A stretch of DNA of 64,000 nucleotides from an uncultured Prevotellaceae bacterium (GCA_900316975.1 ONFA01000026.1:1-64000), one strand, 5' to 3'; positions 10,385 through 18,904 are shown, numbered from the stretch's first letter. Made by a program: numbers and translations. The notes: a model not told the origin generated them from the letters alone.

Positions 10385-11890
10385 TTACATCAAGCGCAAG
10401 GTGAAGTAACCCAGCACCATACCGATGATACCAATGACAATACCCACCTTCAGCATTTCGTTCTGTTTCACCAAACCCGTTGAGTGTGCAATGGCATTAG
10501 GAGGTGTACTGATTGGCAGACACATAGACACAGATGCGGTGATAGCAATGGCAATGAGCATCGTGGTCACGCCACCAATGCTTTCAAGCCTGTCACCCAT
10601 ACCCTTGCACACCACTGCCAACACAGGCACCAGCAATGCAGTAGTGGCAGTGTTGCTGATGAAGTTTGACATGGCATAGCACACCAACATGGCAATGATG
10701 AGAATCACGATCGGTGACCACTGGTCGAAGGGAATGCTTCGGATGGCATTCTCCGCCAAGCCAGATTCATTCAGTGCAACACCCAACGCGAAACCTCCTG
10801 CCACCATCCAAAGCACACTCCAGTTCACAGCCTGAAGGTCTTTTGCCGTGATAACACCTGTGGCGGCAAACACGGCAATAGGAATCATTGCCACAGTATT
10901 GGCATTCACGCCTGTCACCTTATCGAGCAACCAGAAAAGAATCGTAACGATGAATGTCACAATCACCACTGTTGTGCGCCAATTGTGCTGAATATTTCCT
11001 TCAATCGTCAATTCAATCGTCTTTTGTTTGAAAGGGAAAAGTTTCAGCAACAACCACCAACCGATAATCAGCATGATGATAGTCATTGGTACCATATACA
11101 TCATCCACTCGCCAAAACCGATGTTGAGGTTCAAACCTTCAGGGTCATTCAGATACTTCAGCGCAATCATGTTAGGAGGCGTACCGATAGGCGTACCGAT
11201 ACCACCAATGTTGGCGCCCAACGGAATGGCAAGTGTCAATGCCACACGTCCCTTACCATCAGCAGGCAGCGCCTTGAACACAGGAGCAAGGAATGTCAGC
11301 ATCATCGCTGCAGTAGCCGTGTTGCTGATAAACATGGAGAACAAACCCGTGATAAGGATGAAACCCAACAGCACAATCTCACTTCTCTTGCCGAATGGTT
11401 TCAGCAAATAACGTGCCATCACTACATCCAGACCACTCTTCGTCGTGGCAATCGCCAACACGAAACCACCCAAAAACAGGATGATGATGGGGTCAGCAAA
11501 CGTTGCCATCAGCACCTTGTAACTGAGTAGTTCCGACTTTTCCAAACCCGAAGAATAAATACTCAAAGCACTGTCCGATGTGGCAAACAGCAACATACAG
11601 ATAAGGCACACAGACGTTGCCCATGCAGGAATCGCCTCCGTCAACCACATCAATGTGGCAAATACAAAAATAGCGATAATGCGCTGTTGCACCACAGTCA
11701 ATCCCTCAATGCCAAAACAGTCTGTTGGCAAAAATGCCACCACCACCGTTGCAATCACTGAAATGAGTGATGCAATGAATGACTTGTTGTTAAATCGGCT
11801 TGACATCTTGTTGCCAGCCTTTGAATCTCTTTGTGATTCCAACTTCTTGAACAGATGAAGATGGAATAGTTTGTTGTTAAATAGTGACAT
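10385..11890 (-). CDS. DASS/SLC13-family anion permease
   Basis: Polytopic inner-membrane transporter of the divalent anion:sodium symporter family (dicarboxylates or sulfate). The repeated SNT signatures (FISNTATAAMM and FISNTATTALLVP) and GTPIGTPPN / LPISTPPNA motifs mark the two pseudo-symmetric halves. The start at 11890 (MSLFNNKLF) is uncertain; MSSRFNNKSF at 11806 is an equally good start just before the first helix, and an upstream extension to 11953 looks non-coding. It is the first gene after the cobalamin riboswitch. A C4-dicarboxylate substrate (succinate) would fit the propionate/succinate theme but is inference. Confidence 0.88.
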   Translation of the reverse strand: MSLFNNKLFHLHLFKKLESQRDSKAGNKMSSRFNNKSFIASLISVIATVVVAFLPTDCFGIEGLTVVQQRIIAIFVFATLMWLTEAIPAWATSVCLICMLLFATSDSALSIYSSGLEKSELLSYKVLMATFADPIIILFLGGFVLAIATTKSGLDVVMARYLLKPFGKRSEIVLLGFILITGLFSMFISNTATAAMMLTFLAPVFKALPADGKGRVALTLAIPLGANIGGIGTPIGTPPNMIALKYLNDPEGLNLNIGFGEWMMYMVPMTIIMLIIGWWLLLKLFPFKQKTIELTIEGNIQHNWRTTVVIVTFIVTILFWLLDKVTGVNANTVAMIPIAVFAATGVITAKDLQAVNWSVLWMVAGGFALGVALNESGLAENAIRSIPFDQWSPIVILIIAMLVCYAMSNFISNTATTALLVPVLAVVCKGMGDRLESIGGVTTMLIAIAITASVSMCLPISTPPNAIAHSTGLVKQNEMLKVGIVIGIIGMVLGYFTLRLM

Positions 11891-12227
11891 ATAATAGTAA
11901 TTTAGAATAATCATAGTGGAGTGCCCGAGCATCACTGCTGGGGCACTCGGCATTTACAACACTTTCATTGATATTTTATGAAGATTTCATTTTTTACCTT
12001 AACGATAACTTTTACCTTAACGATAACCCTAACGCTAACTTTATCCTTAACCTCCCTTACGACATAACCAGTTAGGGTTAAGGTCAGGGTCAGGGTCAAG
12101 GTTACAGTTATAGCCACTACCCAAAATCAGGGTAAAGATCAAAGTTCGGCTTACCCAGTCATTAATAATAAATAATGTATGTTTCCGTCATGTCCGTAAT
12201 CCCGCAGACACACGTTGCTAATGGCAA
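11891..12227. repeat. Leader between riboswitch and permease gene, with facing GGTTAAGG/CCTTAACG arrays
   Basis: No gene. Between 11995 and 12115 words of the CCTTAACGATAACC type face GGTTAAGGTCAGGG words, so this transcribed leader can fold into another long hairpin with a short loop. It resembles the spacer inside the carboxylase genes in plan, but the word is different. Confidence 0.65.
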
Positions 12228-12410
12228 TGGCAGGTCTTCTGACTTCATCCTTACAAGGTGCTCGGTCTTCCCAGAGATTTCAAAGCCTCATCTGTCAGAT
12301 TCGACCTTGACTCCAGTGACACTGTTGGCAACCCCGTTAAAAAAGGACTCACAGCATCGGGTAATGTCGGGGATTTTCACCCCATTCCCATCTTAGCTCC
12401 GTCGCCACAC
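12215..12410 (-). promoter_or_regulatory. Cobalamin (AdoCbl-type) riboswitch
   Basis: Read on the minus strand, the segment shows conserved aptamer parts in order: GGGAATGGGGTGAAAATCCC near 12395-12365, CCCGATGCTGTGAGTCC near 12362-12346, GTCACTGGAGTC near 12320, GGGAAGACCGAGCACC near 12275, and the B12 box AGTCAGAAGACCTGCC at about 12244-12229. The segment CGTGTGTCTGCGGGATTACGG follows, probably the expression platform. A promoter lies just upstream at 12450-12480. Genes downstream run on the minus strand through the carboxylase genes to btuB-G-F-C. The call rests on the conserved boxes. Confidence 0.93.
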
Positions 12411-12449
12411 CACCCTAATCATGATGTGGGGGAGAACCAATTGCGAGTG

Positions 12450-12480
12450 CAAAGGTACGGATAAGTGAGCACAAAACAAA
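12450..12480 (-). promoter_or_regulatory. Bacteroidetes-type promoter for the riboswitch-led operon
   Basis: On the minus strand, TTTG (12480-12477), a 19-nt spacer and TACCTTTG (12457-12450) match the Bacteroidetes sigma consensus exactly. Transcription would start near 12443, about 40 nt before the riboswitch aptamer. Confidence 0.85.
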
Positions 12481-12811
12481 GAAAAAACGGAAGTTTTTGC
12501 TCTTTTTGTCGAACGAGAGTACCTTCGGCGCAGCCAACGGTACGGATAAGTGAGCACAAAACAAAGAAAAAACGGAAGTTTTTGCTTTTTTGTCGAACGA
12601 GAGTACCTTCGGCGCAGCCAACGGTACGGATAAGTGAGCACAAAACAAAGAAAAAACGGAAGTTTTTGCTTTTTTTGTCGAACGAGAGTACCTTCGGCGT
12701 AGCCAACGGTACGGATAAGTGAGCACAAAACAAAGAAAAAACGAAAGTTTTTGCTTTTTTTGTCGAACGAGAGTACCTTCAGCGCAGCCAACGGTACGGA
12801 TAAGTGAGAAA
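12454..12811. repeat. 85-bp tandem repeat array, four units plus a partial
   Basis: Units begin at 12454, 12539, 12623 and 12708, with a fifth start at 12793. The period is 84-85 bp and differences are mainly in a poly-T length. On the minus strand each unit carries the -33 TTTG and a degenerate -7 element, TACCGTTG. Only the boundary copy next to the riboswitch has the functional TACCTTTG. The array therefore looks like repeated duplication of the promoter region. Open frames across it are artefacts of the repeat. Confidence 0.92.
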
Positions 12812-12925
12812 TGAAAGAAGGAAACAGCCTCACCGTTTCCTTCTTTCATTTTCTCATTTTTTATATTTTTCTCTATTTTTTCACGTTTTTCCTTCCGCGG
12901 CTTGCCGCACCCTCAACTCTCAACA
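12811..12925. repeat. Intergenic direct repeat, copy 1 (with terminator hairpin)
   Basis: Contains the hairpin AAGAAGGAAAC / GTTTCCTTCTT followed by pyrimidine-rich sequence, then the palindrome GCGGCTTGCCGC and CAACTCTCAAC words. It is nearly the same as 14139-14260, so the AbiH gene is bracketed by direct copies. As it follows the AbiH stop on the minus strand it probably also acts as its terminator. Confidence 0.8.
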
Positions 12926-12976
12926 TTCGACTTTACAAAATCAACGTTAAGAACAACGCTTGGGGCTTAAAAATAA

Positions 12977-14014
12977 TCAAGATGACTTCTTCTGATTCAT
13001 GAGGACAGAGAAGATTTTCGGCCGATAGCCAATAAGGATGCGTTTCTCCACAGTCTGGAACTGAGAGTCCGTGATAAACATCTTTTTAGCCAACTCATTT
13101 CTCTTGTCTCGGATCACACCTGGTAAGTTATACATTCCACGAGTAATCGCTGTCTTACTGTACATGAAATACAGCAACAATGCCTTTGAATTTAACAATC
13201 TTTCGCCTATTTCAGTCCACCACATACTATCGGTCTCACCCAAAGAAGAACCAAAGATAACAATGATGTCTGATGAGTGAATAACATTCCGGACCTCGTC
13301 GTTAATGCCATCCTCTTGATTTTCGTTCACTTGGGGTTTTACCAAGCAATCCAGAATTTCTGCTCTATCCAAGTAAGACTGATTTGCGATTTGATTAACA
13401 TCATTCACGCCCAATATAATATCACCATCTGCCAAACTACGGTGTATATGGATAATGTTCTCTATATAGACACTCATTCCTACAGAATTCGTTCCTATAG
13501 ACACGCGCCCCCCTTTATAATCCAACAGCCTCTCCAGTGTAGAAGTATAATTGAAATTGATGATAGAAATCATCTCAGAGCCATTCCTGTAATAAGTCTT
13601 GTGATTTCGGATGCTATTGATGGGGCCAGGCTTAAAATTGTCATTTATATCGGGCCAACAGAAATCTTTCATTATCTTTTGTTTCATCTTGTCATTAATC
13701 TCAAGCAAATCAGCCTGACGGGTCAGATAAGCCATTAGATTCGTCTCAATATCAAAGAACACTGTTTTGAATTCATCCGCTGGAATATTTATGGAATAAT
13801 CCCCTAAAGCCTTTTCCAAATCAGACCAATCAATGTCTTTTACCTCCTTATTCGTATTATTTGTAATGTAATTCGTCATTTGTTGACGTACATTCATGAT
13901 GTATTGATTCTCCACTGCTGGCAGACCCACATAATACTGATAGAAGTCCCCATAAGTTGATTTAATTCCGAGATTCACATCAAATCCATTCCCTATGATA
14001 TAAGTTGTTTGCAT
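12977..14014 (-). CDS. AbiH-family phage abortive-infection protein
   Basis: 345-aa protein of the AbiH family (PF14253 type). Hallmarks are IIGNGFDVNLGI at 6-17 (nucleotide-binding-like GNGFD), NFNYT at 153-157, HIHR near 189-192 and the C-terminal VIFGSSLGETDSMWW motif. AbiH proteins abort infection by certain phages; the biochemical activity is not settled. It stands alone, with its own promoter at 14049-14080, between two copies of a 115-bp direct repeat, as expected of a mobile defence cassette. Confidence 0.87.
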   Translation of the reverse strand: MQTTYIIGNGFDVNLGIKSTYGDFYQYYVGLPAVENQYIMNVRQQMTNYITNNTNKEVKDIDWSDLEKALGDYSINIPADEFKTVFFDIETNLMAYLTRQADLLEINDKMKQKIMKDFCWPDINDNFKPGPINSIRNHKTYYRNGSEMISIINFNYTSTLERLLDYKGGRVSIGTNSVGMSVYIENIIHIHRSLADGDIILGVNDVNQIANQSYLDRAEILDCLVKPQVNENQEDGINDEVRNVIHSSDIIVIFGSSLGETDSMWWTEIGERLLNSKALLLYFMYSKTAITRGMYNLPGVIRDKRNELAKKMFITDSQFQTVEKRILIGYRPKIFSVLMNQKKSS

Positions 14015-14048
14015 AGTATAAAGATTTCATTACAATTGTATTGGATGG

Positions 14049-14080
14049 CAAAAATACAAATAAATTCACAAACATCCAAA
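14049..14080 (-). promoter_or_regulatory. Promoter of the AbiH gene
   Basis: Minus strand TTTG (14080-14077), 20-nt spacer, TATTTTTG (14056-14049); Bacteroidetes consensus about 35 nt upstream of the AbiH start. Confidence 0.7.
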
Positions 14081-14138
14081 CTTCCTCGAAAAATTCCTTT
14101 GCTTTTAATGAAAAGCGACATTCCTCCCCAAACAAAAA

Positions 14139-14260
14139 AGAAGGAAACAGCCCCACCGTTTCCTTCTCTTATTCTTCAATCCCCCCATTTATAATATTTT
14201 TCTCCATTTTTTCATATTTTTCCTTCTGCGGCTTGCCGCACCCTCAACTCTCAACTCTTT
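14139..14260. repeat. Intergenic direct repeat, copy 2 (with terminator hairpin)
   Basis: Second copy of the element at 12811-12925: hairpin AGAAGGAAAC / GTTTCCTTCT, pyrimidine-rich stretch with TATTTTTCTCCATTTTTTCA, palindrome TGCGGCTTGCCGCA, then CAACTCTCAACTC words. It follows the truncated ATPase-like gene on the minus strand and probably serves as its terminator. The rest of the 14015-14323 gap holds only simple-word repeats. Confidence 0.8.
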
Positions 14261-14323
14261 TACCCCAAAGGCTCTCAACACTAAACCCTCAACTCTAACA
14301 CTTACACCTCATTCCTAATCCTC

Positions 14324-14881
14324 TCAACCATTCAAAAGTCTCCAAAAGAAATGCCAAGTTCTGAACACAGGTTCACACAATGCCTCAGCGGGATAAGCCC
14401 GCACAAAGCGAAAATTGCGCTTGATTTTCAAAAAGTATTTGGTGGCAGTGGAATGGTCTGTCAGACCCGAATACTGTCCAAAGTTGCCCCCCATGAAACG
14501 CAATCCAAAACTTCGTTCCGTCTCGGCTCTTCCATATTTGTCTTCTTCTTTGGCAAGAAAATCGTCCAACATATTGTACAATGCTTCTGCCGTGTCGTAT
14601 TTCGCTGCGTTCAAATCCAAATGCAAGATGGGATGCTTCACCCATTCCTTCTCCAGGTGGCTCACGGCCAGCCCCTCGAAGAGTTCCTTCTGCCCCTCGA
14701 AATACGCCTCCAGCGTGGAGAGGAAGAGCGATTTGCCGAATCGGCGAGGCCGAGAAAGAAAGTAATATTTCCCTTCCGACACCAACTTATACATTAGGGC
14801 CGTCTTATCCACGTAGGCATAACCGTCCCTGCGAATCTCTCCAAAATTCTGTATTCCAATGGGGTATTTCATGCTCATCAC
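14324..14881 (-). pseudogene. Truncated AAA-ATPase-like (PF09820/PD-(D/E)XK) gene
   Basis: The first 145 residues match the N-terminus of the abundant Bacteroidetes AAA_ATPase-like family: YPIGIQNFGEIRRDGYAYVDKT, then a P-loop-like SRPRRFGKSLFLSTL, then HLDLNAAKY. Full members have about 520 aa with a C-terminal nuclease-like domain. Here the reading stops at 185 aa after a tail (KIKRNFRFVRAYPAEALCEP) that does not continue the family, so most of the gene is missing. A perfect promoter remains at 14896-14926, and transcription is plausible. Confidence 0.75.
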
Positions 14882-14895
14882 TCATTATTCACTTG

Positions 14896-14926
14896 CAAAG
14901 ATACACCATTCATCTGATACCACAAA
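14896..14926 (-). promoter_or_regulatory. Promoter of the truncated ATPase-like gene
   Basis: Minus strand TTTG (14926-14923), 19-nt spacer, TATCTTTG (14903-14896), ending about 15 bp before the ATG at 14881. Confidence 0.75.
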
Positions 14927-14992
14927 GTCTTTGGCGTGATTTTTCGTGAAGAAGTTCGTGTCATGCGGTCATCTCCTCTCCTCAGATCGCAC

Positions 14993-15031
14993 AAAAAAAC
15001 TCCGTCAATCTCGTGTTTGAGGTTGACGGAG
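14993..15031 (-). terminator. Rho-independent terminator of the polysaccharide locus
   Basis: Minus strand: stem CTCCGTCAA / TTGACGGAG (15031-15023 with 15008-15000), followed by seven T residues (14999-14993). It lies about 115 bp after the last gene of the locus and marks its 3' end. A second AACGGAGCCTTTCT copy sits just upstream. Confidence 0.85.
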
Positions 15032-15147
15032 CCTTTCTATTTTTTATAACGGAGCCTTTCTGTTTTATACAAATAAGATTTCTGTTCACTTGTGGCGCAA
15101 CCGCCAGAAGAAAAGCCAAGTACGGACTCAGAGTACATGATGGTTTA

Positions 15148-16284
15148 TTACCATCTCCACAACTTCCATTTTCTCCACCACAGGTGTTCAACTCTTGCTA
15201 TTGGCTCCCATATCACCTCTGTTGGATAGCTGGTGAAGAAATGCAGATTACGAACAAATCGCCTCCATGCCCGACGGATTTGATATGAAGTTTTACCTTT
15301 CCGCACATCCAATTGAGCCATCCGAGAATCATAATGGCCGAAATTCCCCGATTGAAGAATCTCCTCCAAAAGGAAGCGCCCATCTTTCTCCGAAGCCTCA
15401 CATATCATCCAATCTGACGGCATGGCAAACACTTCCTTCAACACAAACATCAGAGCACTGGCAAAACGTAGCATTCCAAGTCCACGAACATGACACAGCA
15501 ACTCATTCTTTTCCATTCCCTTATCATGATGCCATGTCCTCAAAAGCATGTAATAGTCCAAAACTTGGCGCAATCCCACACCCTCATCAATCAGATGCCT
15601 ATAGATATGGTTTAGCTGAAAAATAACATCATAATCTACAGTTAATACAGGCATCATCACACCATCAATCTCCTTCGTGCAGGTACATTTTTCCCAAGAT
15701 ACACTTCCATGTCCAAACAAGCTCTGAAAACGCCTGTTGCAGAACGGCTCATTCATGAAAGAAGGTCTCAAGTGCACCTCCACAGGAACATCCTTCACCG
15801 GTGTTATCTCAATATGCAGGTAGCAAAGACTTTCCATCACCCCTTTTGCGGAGAAATACTCTATCACCTTCCTCACAGGCTGCTTCTCACCCTTATCTTT
15901 AGGGGCGACCCACACATCCACATCCCCACAAGTTCGAAGAGGTGCCAACTCACCATCATAATATTGATGATTAGCCTGGCCTTTCAAGATGCAAGTTCCC
16001 AAACCATCTGCATCCAATTCCTTGACCAACAAATGGCAAACCTCTGTCGTGAGTGCATTTCTCTGTTCAATCTGCATGGCGACAGCATACCATTGAAGTA
16101 TCAGAGAACGATCAGGACGCTGCTCTTTGGGGAGAAGTTGCACCCCATGAAAAGCAATGCCCACCAAAGCCTGCTTCTGGCACATCTGGAACAAAAGCAG
16201 CCATTCCTCGTTCGTGGGAACAGCTGACAGACAAGGCTTATTACCGATGGCAACTTGCAGTAATTCAAAGAAAAATCGTTCCAA
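15148..16284 (-). CDS. NTP_transf_5-type nucleotidyltransferase family protein
   Basis: 378 aa. Matches the nucleotidyltransferase family PF14907, common in Bacteroidetes polysaccharide loci. The motif CILKGQANHQYYDG at about 98-111 is followed by RTCGDVDVWV at 118-126 with the catalytic-type DxD, and an HxEIT segment follows. Substrate unknown; surface-glycan modification is inferred from place. It is the last gene of the locus, with the strong terminator behind it, and its ATG directly abuts the stop of the GT4 gene. Confidence 0.8.
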   Translation of the reverse strand: MERFFFELLQVAIGNKPCLSAVPTNEEWLLLFQMCQKQALVGIAFHGVQLLPKEQRPDRSLILQWYAVAMQIEQRNALTTEVCHLLVKELDADGLGTCILKGQANHQYYDGELAPLRTCGDVDVWVAPKDKGEKQPVRKVIEYFSAKGVMESLCYLHIEITPVKDVPVEVHLRPSFMNEPFCNRRFQSLFGHGSVSWEKCTCTKEIDGVMMPVLTVDYDVIFQLNHIYRHLIDEGVGLRQVLDYYMLLRTWHHDKGMEKNELLCHVRGLGMLRFASALMFVLKEVFAMPSDWMICEASEKDGRFLLEEILQSGNFGHYDSRMAQLDVRKGKTSYQIRRAWRRFVRNLHFFTSYPTEVIWEPIARVEHLWWRKWKLWRW

Positions 16285-17376
16285 CTACTTTTCCGACAAT
16301 TGATGATAAACCTCCGACACTTGTCCTGCAATCACATCCCAATCATATTGCGCCATTTCATAACGCTCCCGATGATAGGGACTATCCATATTTTCCTGCA
16401 ACTTTTCCCGAAGAGCCTTCACATTGCCTACAGGGAAATACACATTCTTATCCAGTCCCACCTCCAGATTGGCAGGAATGTCACTCACCACCACTGAGGC
16501 ACCATAACTCATCGCTTCCAGCAAGGAGATGGGCAATCCCTCATGTGACGAAGGCAGGCAATAGCCCCTGCAATGACTCAACAGCGAATGCAGTTTCTTT
16601 CCTTTGATGAATCCTGTCAACACCACGTCATTCTCCTTTGCCATTTTCTTCAATCCGCGCGAATAATCATCCTCAAAATCCGTATCCCCAGCCAACACCA
16701 GTTTGCAATCTCCATGTTCCGTCTTGGCAAAGGCCTCTATCAGATGGTGGAGATTCTTCTCTGGTACAAAGCGGCACATGCCCAAAATGTATTTACCCTT
16801 TTCTATTCCCAAGCCCTCAAAATACTCAGGATAATCACACACGTCTGGCTTCGGAACCCCATTATAAATCAGATGCACATGTTCTGTCCGCCCATATTTC
16901 TTTGCGATCAGGTTCTTAATCACCTCGGAAATGACAATCACCTCATCAGCAAACTCACATCCCATCCGTTCCCCTAACTTCAGCATCGCCTTGGCAGCAA
17001 GCCCCCATTTGTCACGGTCATAGTCTGGTCCATGATGGGTGAACACCACCTTCATTCCTCGTATCTTCGCATAAGGAGTCAGCATCGCTGGTCCTATCGC
17101 ATGTACATGCAGCACATCTGCCCCCAACGCCTTCGCCTTGTTGATGGCACGGAACGTATGGATGATTGCCTCAAACGACTTCTTCTTCGGAGAATCCACA
17201 CTCACCAGTTTCACGCCCCTCCACTCCGTCAGTTCATCCTTCACATAGTTCGTCCGCCGAATCACCGTCACCTCATCTCCACGTTCCACAATTCTGGGGA
17301 ACAACTCCTCGCAATGTGTTTCCACGCCACCCATGATGTCAGGAATGCCACGAGTACCTGTCACAACAATTTTCAT
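16285..17376 (-). CDS. Family 4 glycosyltransferase
   Basis: GT-B glycosyltransferase (363 aa). The N-terminus IVVTGTRGIPDIMGGVETH is the DUF1972/GT4 type seen in rhamnosyl and related transferases. The C-terminal half holds GMCRFVPEKNLHHLIEAF (sugar-nucleotide side) and the E-x7-E motif in SSHEGLPISLLEAMSYG. Probably a cytosolic-face enzyme adding a sugar to the undecaprenyl-linked repeat unit. The donor cannot be read from sequence. Confidence 0.9.
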   Translation of the reverse strand: MKIVVTGTRGIPDIMGGVETHCEELFPRIVERGDEVTVIRRTNYVKDELTEWRGVKLVSVDSPKKKSFEAIIHTFRAINKAKALGADVLHVHAIGPAMLTPYAKIRGMKVVFTHHGPDYDRDKWGLAAKAMLKLGERMGCEFADEVIVISEVIKNLIAKKYGRTEHVHLIYNGVPKPDVCDYPEYFEGLGIEKGKYILGMCRFVPEKNLHHLIEAFAKTEHGDCKLVLAGDTDFEDDYSRGLKKMAKENDVVLTGFIKGKKLHSLLSHCRGYCLPSSHEGLPISLLEAMSYGASVVVSDIPANLEVGLDKNVYFPVGNVKALREKLQENMDSPYHRERYEMAQYDWDVIAGQVSEVYHQLSEK

Positions 17377-17384
17377 GATGATAC

Positions 17385-17414
17385 TTTCTACTTAAAGAAA
17401 AATGACTACCTTTG
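17385..17414 (+). promoter_or_regulatory. Promoter-like element before the 36-aa ORF
   Basis: TTTC (17385-17388), 18-nt spacer, TACCTTTG (17407-17414). The -7 element is perfect and the -33 element has one mismatch. The ATG of the small ORF begins nine bases later. Confidence 0.5.
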
Positions 17415-17422
17415 CAGTCAGA

Positions 17423-17533
17423 ATGAAGAAATGGTTATCATATATCAAGGAGTTTTTGCAATATATATCCATCATATTGCTCTCCTTTCTTTCTGCCCTC
17501 TGGCTCACCCTTTTAGGTCGAAGGCACAAATGA
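17423..17533 (+). CDS. 36-aa single-pass membrane peptide
   Basis: Small ORF on the strand opposite to the locus, too short for usual gene finders. It encodes MKKWLSYIKEFLQ, then one hydrophobic helix (about residues 14-31, YISIILLSFLSALWLTLL), then basic GRRHK. It has its own TACCTTTG element and a start only nine bases after it, so it could be leaderless. No name is recognised; it resembles the many small membrane peptides of Bacteroidetes only in general form. Confidence 0.5.
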   Translation: MKKWLSYIKEFLQYISIILLSFLSALWLTLLGRRHK

Positions 17534-17564
17534 CCATCTGTGATTTTCGTGGTATCAGTGTGAG

Positions 17565-18776
17565 TTACTTAATCTCAATCTTTCTATCTGTTTCCGCCAC
17601 AGTTCCTTCATATCCCTGCGACTCCACATCAGCATTCACGATGTCCTCACCACGTTTCCCTTTCAATGCCTCCTTTGAGTCATCAGACAGACCATTATTG
17701 ATGATTGCATTCACATCGCAAGTTGAAAGTTTATCCAAATCCTCCTTAGTAATAATGCCATCACGATAATCACGTACCACTGGCAATTCATACATTGAAT
17801 ACTTGCCACCAAACATCGACTTCAACTTATGCTTCGCCACCCACACTGCTGGAGTCGAAATGTACTTCTTCATAGCAGGAGCCACAGACCCAATCATCCA
17901 GCAATTTCGGTCACAGCAGCGCACCTTCTTACGCACCTTCTCCGCCTCGGGCGAGTTCCACAATTCATCCCACGTCTGACGGTTCAGATTGCCCATCACC
18001 TCCTTATCCTTCGTGCCATTACAAGGCATCACATCACCATACGGGTCAATGAAAAACGTGTCGAAACTCATGTCACAGGGCAGCAAACGCTTCTGCCCAT
18101 AGATGTAGTTAATCAGTCCATGATTGAAATAAGCCCTAAACCATTTCTTCGGCGAATTCGACTTCAGCAACTCATTCACCAAGTCCTCAAAGTTCTTCGC
18201 CACCATCGGACGGTCTTTGATGATGTTCTTCGCCTCCACGAAATAGAAAGAGTTATGCAGCGAAGCCGTTGCAAACTCCATTCCCATTTCATTCGAGATC
18301 TGATAGAGCGGCACCAAGTCCGGCGCATTCTTATCCTGCACCGTCATGCCAAATCCAACATCCTTCATCCCCATCTCACGCAACTTCTTCAGTGTCGTAT
18401 AGCCACGCTGATAGCCGTCATTCAGTCCACGAATCTCATTGTTCGTCTTCTCCAACCCTTCAATCGAGATACGAATGCCAATCTGCGGGAACTCCCTGCA
18501 AAGGTCTATGATTCTATCTGTAAAGAACCCATTCGTTGAAATCACGATGCGGTCACTCTTTTTATACAGTTCCCTCACCACCTCCTTCAAATCCGTCCGA
18601 ATAAAAGGTTCCCCACCTGTGATGTTCGTGAAATACATCTTCGGGAGTTTCTTGATTGTCTCAATCGAAATTTCCTCTTCCGCCTTGCTCGGTGCCTTAT
18701 AGCGATTACACATCGAGCAACGCGCATTGCATCGGTACGTCACAATGACTGTACCATTCAGTTTCTTTTCTGCCAT
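17565..18776 (-). CDS. Radical SAM/SPASM-type protein
   Basis: 403 aa. The N-terminal radical SAM core has CNARCSMC (Cys16, Cys20, Cys23) binding the 4Fe-4S cluster, followed by NITGGEPFIRTDL and STNG segments. Further cysteines (LLPCDMSF, VMPCNGT, VRCCDRNCWM) look like an auxiliary-cluster region. Such proteins occur in surface-polysaccharide loci, but the substrate is unknown. A truncated second copy of its first 24 residues lies at 20263-20346, showing that this locus was once duplicated or rearranged. Confidence 0.88.
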   Translation of the reverse strand: MAEKKLNGTVIVTYRCNARCSMCNRYKAPSKAEEEISIETIKKLPKMYFTNITGGEPFIRTDLKEVVRELYKKSDRIVISTNGFFTDRIIDLCREFPQIGIRISIEGLEKTNNEIRGLNDGYQRGYTTLKKLREMGMKDVGFGMTVQDKNAPDLVPLYQISNEMGMEFATASLHNSFYFVEAKNIIKDRPMVAKNFEDLVNELLKSNSPKKWFRAYFNHGLINYIYGQKRLLPCDMSFDTFFIDPYGDVMPCNGTKDKEVMGNLNRQTWDELWNSPEAEKVRKKVRCCDRNCWMIGSVAPAMKKYISTPAVWVAKHKLKSMFGGKYSMYELPVVRDYRDGIITKEDLDKLSTCDVNAIINNGLSDDSKEALKGKRGEDIVNADVESQGYEGTVAETDRKIEIK

Positions 18777-18851
18777 ATCTTATGATATTACTTATATTTT
18801 CCTATTATAATATTAAGAATTTTGGAATCAAATCCAAAAAACTATTAATAA

Positions 18852-18884
18852 TTTTGGATTTGTATCAGGAGTTCTCTATCTTTG
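18852..18884 (+). promoter_or_regulatory. Promoter of the DUF4143 ATPase gene
   Basis: TTTTG (18852-18856), 20-nt spacer, TATCTTTG (18877-18884). Transcription would begin near 18891, which rules out the upstream ATG at 18782 and supports the start at 18905. Confidence 0.75.
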
Positions 18885-18904
18885 TGCAAAAATTTAGCCA
18901 AATT

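Noticed and set aside
11891..11953. Further N-terminal extension of the permease
   Set aside because: MPSAPAVMLGHSTM is not typical and lies in poorly coding sequence; later starts precede the first helix.
12393..12849. Overlapping minus-strand frames of 104-146 codons
   Set aside because: They are translations of the 85-bp tandem repeat, and the promoter and riboswitch occupy the same DNA.
18782..18904. N-terminal extension of the DUF4143 ATPase
   Set aside because: The promoter at 18852-18884 lies inside it and the family starts at MIHRILEEQI.
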